Assembly: GCF_003014575.1 (NCBI RefSeq)
Contig: NZ_PYGF01000005.1
Coordinates: 186,001 to 250,000, forward strand
Direction: 5' to 3'
From: Cecembia rubra
GTDB lineage: Bacteria > Bacteroidota > Bacteroidia > Cytophagales > Cyclobacteriaceae
Length of the DNA: 64,000 nt
Every line of letters starts with the position of its first letter. The stretch's first letter is position 1. This document shows, in pieces, positions 43,039 to 52,032 of this stretch. Both the position numbers and the translations under genes were made by a program. Below the pieces are notes generated by a model that saw only the letters and a program-made list of their open reading frames with translations, did not search any database and was not told the DNA's origin.

Positions 43039-46020
43039 ATGAAAAAAGCAATTCTGATTAGCCTAGCCATATTCGTTTTTTTATTGGTCGCTTTGGTATC
43101 CTTACCTTTTATTTTTAAGGATAAAATTGCAGAAAGGATAGACCGTGAAATTTCTAACACAATAAATGCTCAGGTTTATTTTGATATCAATAAAATCAGC
43201 CTGAGTATTTTCAAGCGTTTTCCACATATATCAGCTACCGTTGAAGAATTAGGGATTATAGGTAATCCGCCCTTCCAAAATGATACCTTGGTCCATATGG
43301 ACAAGTTGCAGATAGATTTTAACCTGAGGTCTATACTTTTTGATGAATATCCTACCTTGACCGGAGTGCATCTGGATGGTGGGACTGTGTATGTCAAAGT
43401 ACTTGAAGATGGGAGGGCAAATTATGATATAACCTATCCTTCTGAAGAAGAAACACCAGAAAGCAATTTCAAAATGGCTGTGGATATCATCAGTATTAAT
43501 GATGTGGCTGTGGTCTATGATGATAGGCAGCTTAAATATTTTATGGCCCTGGGCAATATTCAGGCAGAGGGAAAGGGCAATTTCACCTTAAACCAATATG
43601 ACCTGCCCATAAAAGCTGATGCCTTGATTGCAGAAATTACTTATGAAGGCATCAATTATTTAAGAAATAAACAATTCAAGGGGGAGACACTGATGCATAT
43701 CGATATGGAGCAAATGAAGTTCAGTTTTGGGAAAGGTGATTTTGCCCTCAATGACTTTTTGTTTGATTTTGGGGGCTATATAGCGATGCCTGAAGAAGGG
43801 ATTGAATTTGATTTGAGTTTTGGTGGTAGGGACAACAGTTTCAAGAGTATCCTTTCTCTAGTTCCGGGGATGTATACGGATAGTTTTGCCAGTCTCAGAA
43901 CTTCAGGGACCATGGATTTTAGCGGCGTATTCAAAGGGCTTTATAACGAGACAGCATTCCCTTCTTTTGATATTGGGCTTCAGATCAGTGAAGGTTTTTT
44001 TCAGTATCCAGAGCTACCCAGACCTGTCAGTGATGTAAATGTGGATATTCGGATCCAAAATCAAACAGACAACCTTGACAATACGAGCATTCAGATTCCG
44101 GTTTTCAACCTGAATTTTGGCAGCAATCCGCTTTCCGGCCATTTCACCTTGGCCAATTTGGTGAGTTATGATATGGATGGGGCATTAAAAGGCAAACTTA
44201 ACTTGGAGGAGATGACTTCGATTTTTCCAATTGAGGGAATGACGTTAAAAGGATTGCTTGATATCAATGCTACGGCCAAAGGGAGATATGATTCTGTTTC
44301 CCAGCTTATACCTGCGATTGATGCGCAGTTGTTGCTCGCAAATGGATATGTGAAAAGTAAAGAATATCCTTCTCCTATTGAAAATCTGAATGTAAGTGCT
44401 ACCATTCAGAATAAAACAGGTAAGATGAACGATTTTTTGGTTGATTTGAGCCGTTTTGGATTTGATTTGGAGGATGAGAATATCTTGGGAAGGCTTAGGA
44501 TTTCGGATTTTTCCTTGCTCAATTGGGACGGAGCTATTAAAGGAGCTGTGGACCTAGGAAAGCTTTTGGCTATTTTTCCAATGGAAAATATCATTATGGA
44601 AGGCATCATCCGTGCAGATTTATTTACCAAGGGCTCCTATAAAGATGTAGAGGAGGGGAGATACAACCGACTCGATACAAGAGGTAATATAGAGGTAAGT
44701 AAGTTTTACTTTACTTCATCCGATTTACCACAGGGTATTCGTATTCATGACAGCAAGGCTGACTTTTCTCCTGAACGTATAAATCTTATCCAGTTTGATG
44801 CCAGGGTGGGACAGAGTCCTGTCCAGGCTACAGGATACCTTTCGAATTATCTGAATTTTGCTTTGAAGGATAATGAAATCCTGAAAGGGCAACTGTCGCT
44901 CAATTCTTCCAAATTTGATGTCAATGAGTGGATGTCCGAAAGCAGTAATAGTGAAGAACTTACTGTATTGGAACTTCCCAAAAACATTGATTTCAGCATG
45001 TCAGTGGCAGCTAATGAGGTCATATATGACAATATGAACTTGAAAGAAGTCAAGGGAACCATGAACCTAAAAGAAGGTGTCCTCACTTTTAGAGATGCCG
45101 GAATGAGAGCCCTTGGAGGTCAGATCAGCCTCAATGGTACTTATGATCCGAGGGATTTGAGTGAACCAAAGTTTGATTTTGGACTGAACTTGGCCAATCT
45201 AAGCATTGCACAGGCCTTTGAGAATCTCAACACAGTGAAAGCTTTCGCCCCTATTGCCCAACACCTTACAGGGAATTTTAATAGTAACCTGAATTTTTCA
45301 GGAATTCTTGGTCAGGATATGATGCCTGTATTGTCTTCTCTTAGTGCCAAAGGCCTTTTGAAGGTTGCTGAAGCTGCTTTTCAAAATAGCCAATTGCTTC
45401 AAGGGATTACAAGTCTCACGAGACTAAATGATACCAATACCCTTCAGTTCAGAAATGTTACCATCCCTATTGAAATCAAAAACGGGATTTTGGAGGTAAG
45501 GCCTTTTGATGTAAGGCTATGGGATTATCAGGCCAATGTACAGGGGAGTACCGGTTTTGATGGGACTATCAATTACCTTGTTAATATGCAAGTTCCTGCT
45601 GGCAAGTTTGGGGCCCAGGCCAATACTCTTTTGGCCAATATTTCAGGTACGGAAGCTAATGCTTCAACCTTAATTCCTGTAGCAATAAGCTTGGGAGGGA
45701 ATTACAGTAATCCAAGAATTTCCCTTGCAGGCGGCAATAGCATAGAAAATCTATTGGCTACTGCCTTACAATCCAGGGTAAGAAATGAAAAAGAGAACCT
45801 GGAGCAGCAAGTGACGCAGCAGTTTAAAGCAGCCGAGGATAGTATCAAAAAAGAACTTCAGCTGAAAGCTGAAATGGTTCAGGACAGTGTCAAAAGAGAA
45901 GCAGAAAGAAGGGTATCAGATACCAAAGAAAGAGTTACTGAAGAAGCTAAAAATGTACTGAAGGGTCTGATCCGTCCTAAGCCAGCTAAACCGGACACTA
46001 CCAGAAAAAATGATAATTAG
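43039..46020 (+). CDS. AsmA-like (DUF3971/AsmA_2-type) envelope protein
   Basis: 993 residues. An N-terminal membrane helix (about 3-25) is followed by a very long series of beta strands typical of the AsmA-like bridge family. A coiled, Lys/Glu-rich C-terminal tail is about 90 residues long (QVTQQFKAAEDSIKKELQLK). AsmA-like proteins are thought to carry phospholipids across the periplasm or to assist outer-membrane assembly. The stop overlaps the converging AEC transporter gene by 4 bases. Confidence 0.82.
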   Translation: MKKAILISLAIFVFLLVALVSLPFIFKDKIAERIDREISNTINAQVYFDINKISLSIFKRFPHISATVEELGIIGNPPFQNDTLVHMDKLQIDFNLRSILFDEYPTLTGVHLDGGTVYVKVLEDGRANYDITYPSEEETPESNFKMAVDIISINDVAVVYDDRQLKYFMALGNIQAEGKGNFTLNQYDLPIKADALIAEITYEGINYLRNKQFKGETLMHIDMEQMKFSFGKGDFALNDFLFDFGGYIAMPEEGIEFDLSFGGRDNSFKSILSLVPGMYTDSFASLRTSGTMDFSGVFKGLYNETAFPSFDIGLQISEGFFQYPELPRPVSDVNVDIRIQNQTDNLDNTSIQIPVFNLNFGSNPLSGHFTLANLVSYDMDGALKGKLNLEEMTSIFPIEGMTLKGLLDINATAKGRYDSVSQLIPAIDAQLLLANGYVKSKEYPSPIENLNVSATIQNKTGKMNDFLVDLSRFGFDLEDENILGRLRISDFSLLNWDGAIKGAVDLGKLLAIFPMENIIMEGIIRADLFTKGSYKDVEEGRYNRLDTRGNIEVSKFYFTSSDLPQGIRIHDSKADFSPERINLIQFDARVGQSPVQATGYLSNYLNFALKDNEILKGQLSLNSSKFDVNEWMSESSNSEELTVLELPKNIDFSMSVAANEVIYDNMNLKEVKGTMNLKEGVLTFRDAGMRALGGQISLNGTYDPRDLSEPKFDFGLNLANLSIAQAFENLNTVKAFAPIAQHLTGNFNSNLNFSGILGQDMMPVLSSLSAKGLLKVAEAAFQNSQLLQGITSLTRLNDTNTLQFRNVTIPIEIKNGILEVRPFDVRLWDYQANVQGSTGFDGTINYLVNMQVPAGKFGAQANTLLANISGTEANASTLIPVAISLGGNYSNPRISLAGGNSIENLLATALQSRVRNEKENLEQQVTQQFKAAEDSIKKELQLKAEMVQDSVKREAERRVSDTKERVTEEAKNVLKGLIRPKPAKPDTTRKNDN

Positions 46021-46922
46021 GCTAACACCCAATACCATCCTGCAATAGTGACAAAAGAAAGTGGTATGCCTACTCCTACCAAAAGGGAGGCAAGTTTGGG
46101 TTCAAGTCCATGGCTGATAGCAATAATGGACCCGGTAATCATTGGGGCCATGGCAGATTCAATCACAGAGACCTGAAGTACAAGTCCATCCAATTGGAAG
46201 AGGTATTTAAACAGGATTAAGACAAAAAATGGAATAAAAAGCAATTTGTAGCCTAGACCAGTCCAAAGGTAGGGATTTTTGATGGCGGGCAAACTGACTT
46301 TAACCTGTAGTCCTACAGAGGTAAGGGCTACAGGAGTCAAAGACAAAGCTATAATATCCAATGGAATTGAAAGGAATTCCGGGGGGGTTATATTGGTCAA
46401 GTTCATTGTAATGGCCAAAATGAAAAAAATAAATGGAGGAAATGTCACAATTTTTTTAGTGATATCACGCTTTCGCTTTTTTTCTTCACTGTAAATGGAT
46501 GCAACAATTACTGCTATGCTGCTTACCAAAATAAATGAACCTCCCTGATCTATCAATAGGGCAATTTTTACTGCCTCATCTCCATAAAGCGCCCTGACGA
46601 TAGGAATTCCTACAAAAGAGGTATTGGAAAGCCCCGCTGTGATGATCAGGCATCCTGTCAGAGAATTGCGCCAATGGAAGAATTTTCCCAAACTTCCAAA
46701 AATCAGCCAGGAAAGGCCAAAGGTGATCCAAGCAGAGGTTATGGGCAAGACTAGTTCTAACTGAAGTTCAATAATGGGCAGATATTTCAAAGCCAATGCG
46801 GGCAAAACGATGAATATAAGGTAATTGTTAAGAAGTTTTGGAAGAGTTGTAGGAAGGTTTTTGATTTTTTGTAAGAGTATTCCAAGTAGAAGGAATGCTG
46901 GAATCAAAAGTATTTGTGTCAT
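46017..46922 (-). CDS. AEC-family membrane transporter
   Basis: 301 residues from the chosen start (MTQILLIPAFLLLGILLQKI); the frame opens 12 codons earlier but this ATG fits the family. About ten membrane helices (GLSNTSFVGIPIVRALYGDE, SVIESAMAPMITGSIIAISH, VGVGIPLSFVTIAGWYWVL). The auxin-efflux-carrier family exports organic anions such as malate; the substrate cannot be read from sequence. Convergent and overlapping with the AsmA-like gene. Confidence 0.82.
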   Translation of the reverse strand: MTQILLIPAFLLLGILLQKIKNLPTTLPKLLNNYLIFIVLPALALKYLPIIELQLELVLPITSAWITFGLSWLIFGSLGKFFHWRNSLTGCLIITAGLSNTSFVGIPIVRALYGDEAVKIALLIDQGGSFILVSSIAVIVASIYSEEKKRKRDITKKIVTFPPFIFFILAITMNLTNITPPEFLSIPLDIIALSLTPVALTSVGLQVKVSLPAIKNPYLWTGLGYKLLFIPFFVLILFKYLFQLDGLVLQVSVIESAMAPMITGSIIAISHGLEPKLASLLVGVGIPLSFVTIAGWYWVLA

Positions 46923-47023
46923 CAGATTTTTTTTGGGGCAGTACAATAAAATTAACAAAAGGGTAATTTCTTATTCATCAAACTCTTAGGTATTCTATTT
47001 TTCTTTGTAAAAAGTAATTGAAG

Positions 47024-47254
47024 ATGAACAAAATGACCCCAATCCAAATAGACGGTTGTAAACTTATTCCATTGGATCAACTCACCATTGACCAAGCCAA
47101 TGACCTGAGAAGCTGGTTGCCAAAAGAAGACATCCTGCAGATTCATTTTCAGGGATTTTTATTCAATGAGTGCATTGCTTATGATACCTATGTTTATTGG
47201 TTCAAAACCCATCAAGTCTTGAGCAGGACTTATGAGTCCATTCTGGATTTTTAA
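47024..47254 (+). CDS. Small hypothetical protein
   Basis: 76 residues from the first ATG (MNKMTPIQIDGCKLIPLDQL); a TTG two codons upstream is less likely. No motif recognised. It is moderately acidic with a hydrophobic C-terminal half (FLFNECIAYDTYVYWFKTHQ). It converges on the next gene with a 4-base overlap. Codon use looks ordinary. Probably real but the function is unknown. Confidence 0.55.
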   Translation: MNKMTPIQIDGCKLIPLDQLTIDQANDLRSWLPKEDILQIHFQGFLFNECIAYDTYVYWFKTHQVLSRTYESILDF

Positions 47255-47625
47255 ATCAATCCAAAATGCTTCCTTTTTTCATTGAAATAATTTTCAAGAT
47301 CAGGATATAAATAACTTTCTGCTTCAGGTATGCCACATAAGGTAAGGTCAATATTTCCCTGTTGAAGTATGGGGTTAGCCTCCATCGTTTCAATCATGAA
47401 AATCACTTCCTGTAGGCTAAGCGTTTTGTTTGATTTTTCAGGACTGAGCATCAATTCGTTTCCATAAAAATCAATTGCTTCAAAATGGTATTCACCGTCT
47501 ATCACATTGGTGTAAATATTTATTTCTTCACCCCATTGGCTTTCAGGATAGGTTAATTTGACCAGTAAGGCTGTCGGCCCTGTGCCGTCAAAATAGGTTT
47601 CGGGCCTGAAATGGAAGTTAATCAT
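47251..47625 (-). CDS. Hypothetical protein
   Basis: 124 residues, no signal peptide or membrane helix. Beta-rich start (MINFHFRPETYFDGTGPTAL), then an amphipathic helix (LSLQEVIFMIETMEANPI) and an acidic end (YPDLENYFNEKRKHFGLI). I do not recognise the family. It converges on the preceding small gene. Confidence 0.6.
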   Translation of the reverse strand: MINFHFRPETYFDGTGPTALLVKLTYPESQWGEEINIYTNVIDGEYHFEAIDFYGNELMLSPEKSNKTLSLQEVIFMIETMEANPILQQGNIDLTLCGIPEAESYLYPDLENYFNEKRKHFGLI

Positions 47626-47771
47626 GATCGAAAAATACGGAATAAAGAAATTATAAATAAGTTTTAGATGTAGCTAAAAAATAATTTTGTGCACATTTAA
47701 AAATAAAAAAGGGCTGTCTAATCTAACTTTGTTTCTTATATTCGCGTAAACTCCACAAGTTAAAATACGGG

Positions 47772-48137
47772 TTGAGATTTTTGCGAACCATATTGCCATT
47801 CATGAGCCATTTTAGTTTGGCTTTAATGTTGACCATTTTGGCCAATGGGGTGCTCTTTTTTCATGCCCATGAATTGGAAAATGGTAGAATCATCACCCAT
47901 GCCCACCCAATTCTGACTGAAGAGCAAGAAGATCAGCCTGATCATGGCCATTCGGAAATGGAATTGATTATTCTGGATCTGATCGCACATGCGGATTATT
48001 TTATTTACAGCATATCAATTGAAATACCTGATTTTTCCAGGGTTGAAGTTAATAAGAACTCCGGTTTTGTAGCCCAGGAGTTTTCCCAGGAAGTATCATT
48101 GGGATTTGACCTGAGAGGGCCCCCATATTACGTCTAA
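47772..48137 (+). CDS. Small His-rich membrane-anchored protein beside a TonB receptor
   Basis: 121 residues. An N-terminal membrane helix (about 12-30) is followed by histidine clusters (FFHAHE, IITHAHP, DQPDHGHSEME), and a C-terminal stretch ends FDLRGPPYYV. The histidines could bind Zn, Cu or Ni. It lies 85 bases upstream of a TonB-dependent receptor on the same strand, suggesting a shared metal-uptake role, but this is inference. Not recognised by name. Confidence 0.6.
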   Translation: MRFLRTILPFMSHFSLALMLTILANGVLFFHAHELENGRIITHAHPILTEEQEDQPDHGHSEMELIILDLIAHADYFIYSISIEIPDFSRVEVNKNSGFVAQEFSQEVSLGFDLRGPPYYV

Positions 48138-48222
48138 CTTTTTTTCATTTTGCGTTCATTCTCAATGGACATGGATTCCCAATTCCTTTCTTATTTCAAA
48201 AAAGTTAAAAGACGTAATTAGC

Positions 48223-50487
48223 ATGCGATATATTTTGCTGCTGACCTTGTACATATTATCTATGGATGTCCAGGCAGCTCAAGACCTTAGTATCAATGGT
48301 AAGGTTTTAGATAAAAACACCAATGCTCCACTACCTGGAGTCACTATTTTCATACCCGAACTGAACAGGGGTACAGTGACAGATCTGGATGGCAGTTTTA
48401 AAATTGCAGCCATTCCATCTGGGAATATCACCGTTCAGATTTCATTTGTAGGTTATGCTACCATCATCAGATCGGTTAGGCCTGGATCGGATAGAAGCCT
48501 TGTTTTTGAACTGGAAGAAACAGCAACCAATATTGATGAAGTGGTAGTCTCCGGCGCCTATATCATGAGCAAAGAGAGTTCTCCTATCAGTATAGAGAAA
48601 GTGGACAGATCTGATTTGATGAAAATGCCATCCCCCAATTTGATGTCGGCATTGGCCAGAACACCTGGAGTAAGCGAAATTTCACTGGGGCCGGGTATCA
48701 GTAAACCTGTTATCCGTGGTCTTTCATTCAGCAGGGTGCTTTCACTTTATCAAGGTGCACGTTTTGAAAATCAACAATGGGGTGCTGACCATGGTTTGGG
48801 TATGACTGAAACAGGTATAGCCAATATTGAAATGATCAAAGGTCCTGCTTCCATTATTTATGGTTCTGGTGCCATGGCTGGAGTGGTACACTTGGTAGAA
48901 GAAAAAGATGCGATAGCCGGCCAGGTGGAAGGTGATGCAGTATTCAGGGGTTTCAGTAATTCATTAGGCCTGAGATCTGATATAGGTGTCAAAGGTTCCA
49001 CAGAAAATGGATTTGCATGGTCTTTACGAGGAGCCACAGAATCCCACGCGGATTATCTGGATGGAAATGGAAATGCAGTTGGCAATACCAGATTCAATAC
49101 ACAAAATATCAAAGCAGGTGTAGGCTTGCAGAAAAAATGGGGAGATACGCGCGTGCGATATACTTTTCTCCAACAGCGCCTTGGGATTCTGGATGAAGAG
49201 GCCATGGAGGAATTGGTGACCACGAGAAATGATAGGTCCCTACAGTTGCCTTTCCAGGATGTTAGGGATCATTTTTTCAATTCAGAGACCAATATATTCT
49301 TGGGAGAAGATAGGTTGAAAGCAACATTTGGTTATCACATAAATAGGAGAAAAGAGATAGAGGAGGAGTTTGATGAGGTAGATTTGGGGATCAATCTCTC
49401 CAATTTCATGTACGACTTGAAGTATTTTAAAGGCTTTGGTCCTCATGTTGAGGCGATTTTTGGAGTACAGGGTTTTTATTTGAAAAATACCAACTTTGAA
49501 AATGCCGGGGAATTTCTAATCCCAGATGCAACAAAAGATGACCGCTCGGTCTACGGTTTATTGAATTATAACAAAGACAAATGGGTACTTCAAGGTGGCC
49601 TGAGGTATGATTTTAGGAAGGTTACAGCAGATGCCAGTGCCCCTCATTTAATAGATTATGGGTTTATCTTGCCAGGAGAACCTGCCAATAGGATGTTGGA
49701 AAGGACTTTTGATGGAGTTACTACTAGTGGAGGTGCCACTTTTAGACCGGATTCCCATTGGAGGTTCCGATTGAATATCGCTCAGGGATTCCGTGCGCCT
49801 GACCTTGCCGAATTGTTTTCAAATGGCCCACATCCTGGTACCAGTCGTTTCGAAAGAGGAAATGCTGATTTTGTCCGGGAACAGAACCTGCAGACAGATT
49901 TTGGAATCAGGTATACCAACAATGGTTTTTCCATTGCCGGAGAAGTGTTTTACAACCATATCAACAATTACATCTTCTTTTCACCAACCGATGAACGAGT
50001 AGAAGATCTGACGGTTTGGACATTTGAACAGGCTGATGCCAGATTGTATGGAGGTGAGCTTGAACTGGATTACCAACCCGCTTCTGCAAAATGGGTGAAT
50101 TTCGGAACCAATTACAGTTGGGTGATAGGTCAAAGGAGATCTGACAACTCCTTTCTGCCCTATATCCCTGCTTTTCGATGGGCCCAGTCTGTAGATTTCA
50201 GGATGAAAAATTTTGGAAGGATTCAAAAACCTTATATCAGCATTTTGGGATCATTGATTTTTGATCAGGATAGGGCTGCTCCTTTGGAAGAAGCCACGCC
50301 GGGTTACTATCTTTTGGGATTGAATATTGGGGGCAACCTCAAAGTTTCCAATAATCTATTGGATGTGTACCTCAGCGGAACCAACTTGTTGAACAAAACA
50401 TACCTGGACCATATGTCCCTGTTCAGGCCATTTGGCGTGAATCAGATGGGTAGAAATATTGCATTGAACGTTAGAATTCCTTTTTGA
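48223..50487 (+). CDS. TonB-dependent outer-membrane receptor
   Basis: 754 residues. Signal peptide (about 1-18), then a CarboxypepD_reg-like domain (about 22-105, LSINGKVLDKNTNAPLPGVT), a plug domain (PGVSEISLGPGISKPVIRGL near 145; IEMIKGPASIIYGSGAMAGV near 205), and a beta-barrel ending in the aromatic VRIPF. It imports a metal complex or other large ligand with TonB energy. The upstream His-rich protein suggests metal, as in ZnuD-like receptors, but the ligand is not proven. A palindrome follows the stop. Confidence 0.9.
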   Translation: MRYILLLTLYILSMDVQAAQDLSINGKVLDKNTNAPLPGVTIFIPELNRGTVTDLDGSFKIAAIPSGNITVQISFVGYATIIRSVRPGSDRSLVFELEETATNIDEVVVSGAYIMSKESSPISIEKVDRSDLMKMPSPNLMSALARTPGVSEISLGPGISKPVIRGLSFSRVLSLYQGARFENQQWGADHGLGMTETGIANIEMIKGPASIIYGSGAMAGVVHLVEEKDAIAGQVEGDAVFRGFSNSLGLRSDIGVKGSTENGFAWSLRGATESHADYLDGNGNAVGNTRFNTQNIKAGVGLQKKWGDTRVRYTFLQQRLGILDEEAMEELVTTRNDRSLQLPFQDVRDHFFNSETNIFLGEDRLKATFGYHINRRKEIEEEFDEVDLGINLSNFMYDLKYFKGFGPHVEAIFGVQGFYLKNTNFENAGEFLIPDATKDDRSVYGLLNYNKDKWVLQGGLRYDFRKVTADASAPHLIDYGFILPGEPANRMLERTFDGVTTSGGATFRPDSHWRFRLNIAQGFRAPDLAELFSNGPHPGTSRFERGNADFVREQNLQTDFGIRYTNNGFSIAGEVFYNHINNYIFFSPTDERVEDLTVWTFEQADARLYGGELELDYQPASAKWVNFGTNYSWVIGQRRSDNSFLPYIPAFRWAQSVDFRMKNFGRIQKPYISILGSLIFDQDRAAPLEEATPGYYLLGLNIGGNLKVSNNLLDVYLSGTNLLNKTYLDHMSLFRPFGVNQMGRNIALNVRIPF

Positions 50488-50497
50488 TAAATAAAAC

Positions 50498-50524
50498 CCT
50501 CCAAGGGTTCCAAACCCTTGGAGG
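50498..50524. repeat. Second copy of the CCTCCAAGGG palindrome (possible terminator)
   Basis: CCTCCAAGGGTT / AACCCTTGGAGG with a three-base loop, 11 bases after the TonB receptor stop; matches the repeat at 25696-25730. Confidence 0.7.
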
Positions 50525-50597
50525 TTCCACTCTTCATAAAATCAGGAACTTTTTTATTATTTTTTGATATCTTATAGGACTGCTTTCCATCGGTTCT

Positions 50598-51584
50598 ATG
50601 CAAGTTCTGCGGCTAATTGGTTTTTGTTTGATTTCAGTTTTATTATTTACCTGTGTAGATAAATCTTCCCAGGAAAAGGCAGAGTATGTGCTCCGTTTTG
50701 GTCACTTGGCCAATGAGCAGAACATTTGGCACAAAGCGGCTTTAAAGTTTGCAGAAGAAGTCCGGCAGCGCTCCCAGGGAAGAATGATAGTCAAGGTCTA
50801 TCCCAATGAGCAATTGGGGAAGGAGATGGACATGATCACAGGGATTTTAGCTGAGGTGATGGATATCATGATCACTGCAGAATCTTTGGAAAACTGGAGC
50901 CTACCTTACGCCATTCTTTGTGCCACACCTTATGCCATCAGGGACTCGGATCACCTTCATATGGTAGCAGGAGGAGCAATCGGCAAGGAAATGGCGCAGC
51001 ATATCATCGATATGGCTGGATTGAAGCCTATCGCCTATTTCGAGAGAGGAGCCCGAAACCTGACCAGTAATATTCCCATCCGTCATCCTGACGACCTAAA
51101 GGGCCTGATCATAAGGGTTCCCAATGTTTCTTTGTACGTGTCCACTTGGTCTGCTTTGGGTGCCAAGCCAACCCCTATGGCTTTTTCGGAAGTTTTCACT
51201 GCTTTGCAGCAATCCACCATTCACGGTCAGGAAAATCCTTTCGCGCTGATCAGGAATGCGGGACTCTATGAAGTTCAAAAATATGTCAACCTTACTGAAC
51301 ATGTGAAGGGTTGGGCTTATGTAGTGATGGGCAATAAGCAGTTTGAGAAGTTACCTGAGGAATTGCAGCAAGTGATTATGGAATCGGCCAAGATCATGCA
51401 GGAGTATGAGCATTCACTTTTTTTGGAACAGGAAGCGCTTGATGTCCAATTCTTAAAGGACAAGGGTATGGAATTTATTGAAGTAGATAAGAGCGCTTTT
51501 GAGCAAATGGCCAGGAAGGCTGTCCGGGAGAGTTTTACCAAAGAACAAATTGAATTGTATGAGCGGATTCAACAGGTTAGATAA
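50598..51584 (+). CDS. dctP: TRAP transporter substrate-binding protein (DctP type)
   Basis: 328 residues, lipoprotein-like signal (MQVLRLIGFCLISVLLFTC). DctP-family landmarks: LRFGHLANEQNIWHKAALKF near 32, YPNEQLGKEMDMITGI near 74 and GLIIRVPNVSLYVSTWSALG near 175. It binds an organic acid outside the inner membrane. The three TRAP genes overlap (dctP/dctQ by about 26 bases, dctQ/dctM by 4), so they form one operon. Substrate unknown; the dct names reflect the family only. Confidence 0.92.
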   Translation: MQVLRLIGFCLISVLLFTCVDKSSQEKAEYVLRFGHLANEQNIWHKAALKFAEEVRQRSQGRMIVKVYPNEQLGKEMDMITGILAEVMDIMITAESLENWSLPYAILCATPYAIRDSDHLHMVAGGAIGKEMAQHIIDMAGLKPIAYFERGARNLTSNIPIRHPDDLKGLIIRVPNVSLYVSTWSALGAKPTPMAFSEVFTALQQSTIHGQENPFALIRNAGLYEVQKYVNLTEHVKGWAYVVMGNKQFEKLPEELQQVIMESAKIMQEYEHSLFLEQEALDVQFLKDKGMEFIEVDKSAFEQMARKAVRESFTKEQIELYERIQQVR

Positions 51585-52032
51585 GGCTTTGGAGTGGGCA
51601 GTTGTTGGGTCATTTATCCTGATGATCCTGACCGTGTGCTTGCAGGTTTTTGCCCGCTATGCGCTTCCATGGTCTCCTCCATGGACGGAGGAGTTGGCAA
51701 GGTTTTGTTTCATCTACATGGTGAGTTTGGGAGCGGGATTGGCGGTAAAGGACAGGTCTTATGTGAATGTGGATATCCTATTGGAGTCAATGGGCCCCAA
51801 GCAAAGAATCATTATAGGTAGTTTCATTCTCTTGATGATCCTTTTGTTGATGGGATTGATGTTATGGTATTCCATCCCCTTAATAAAAATTGTACAGTTG
51901 CAGCATTCAGCTTCCCTGAAAGTAAACATGGCCTTGATTTACTTTTCGATGTTTTGTATGTCCGCATTGGTCTTGCTTTATGGAGCAAAGGAGTTTCAAA
52001 AAAATATCAATCGCTTAAGAAATTCCAGATGA
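51559..52032 (+). CDS. dctQ: TRAP transporter small permease (DctQ type)
   Basis: 157 residues from the chosen ATG (MSGFNRLDKALEWAVVGSFI); the frame is open 20 codons earlier inside dctP but that part is not membrane-like. Four membrane helices and the family feature FARYALPWSPPWTEELARFC near residue 30 are present. It is the small membrane subunit pairing with DctM. It overlaps dctP by 26 bases, and its stop overlaps the dctM ATG (ATGA). Confidence 0.88.
   Translation: MSGFNRLDKALEWAVVGSFILMILTVCLQVFARYALPWSPPWTEELARFCFIYMVSLGAGLAVKDRSYVNVDILLESMGPKQRIIIGSFILLMILLLMGLMLWYSIPLIKIVQLQHSASLKVNMALIYFSMFCMSALVLLYGAKEFQKNINRLRNSR

Noticed and set aside
51864-52028. 55-codon N-terminal extension of dctM
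   Set aside because: It translates dctQ DNA out of frame, while the ATGA overlap at 52029 gives the normal DctM start.
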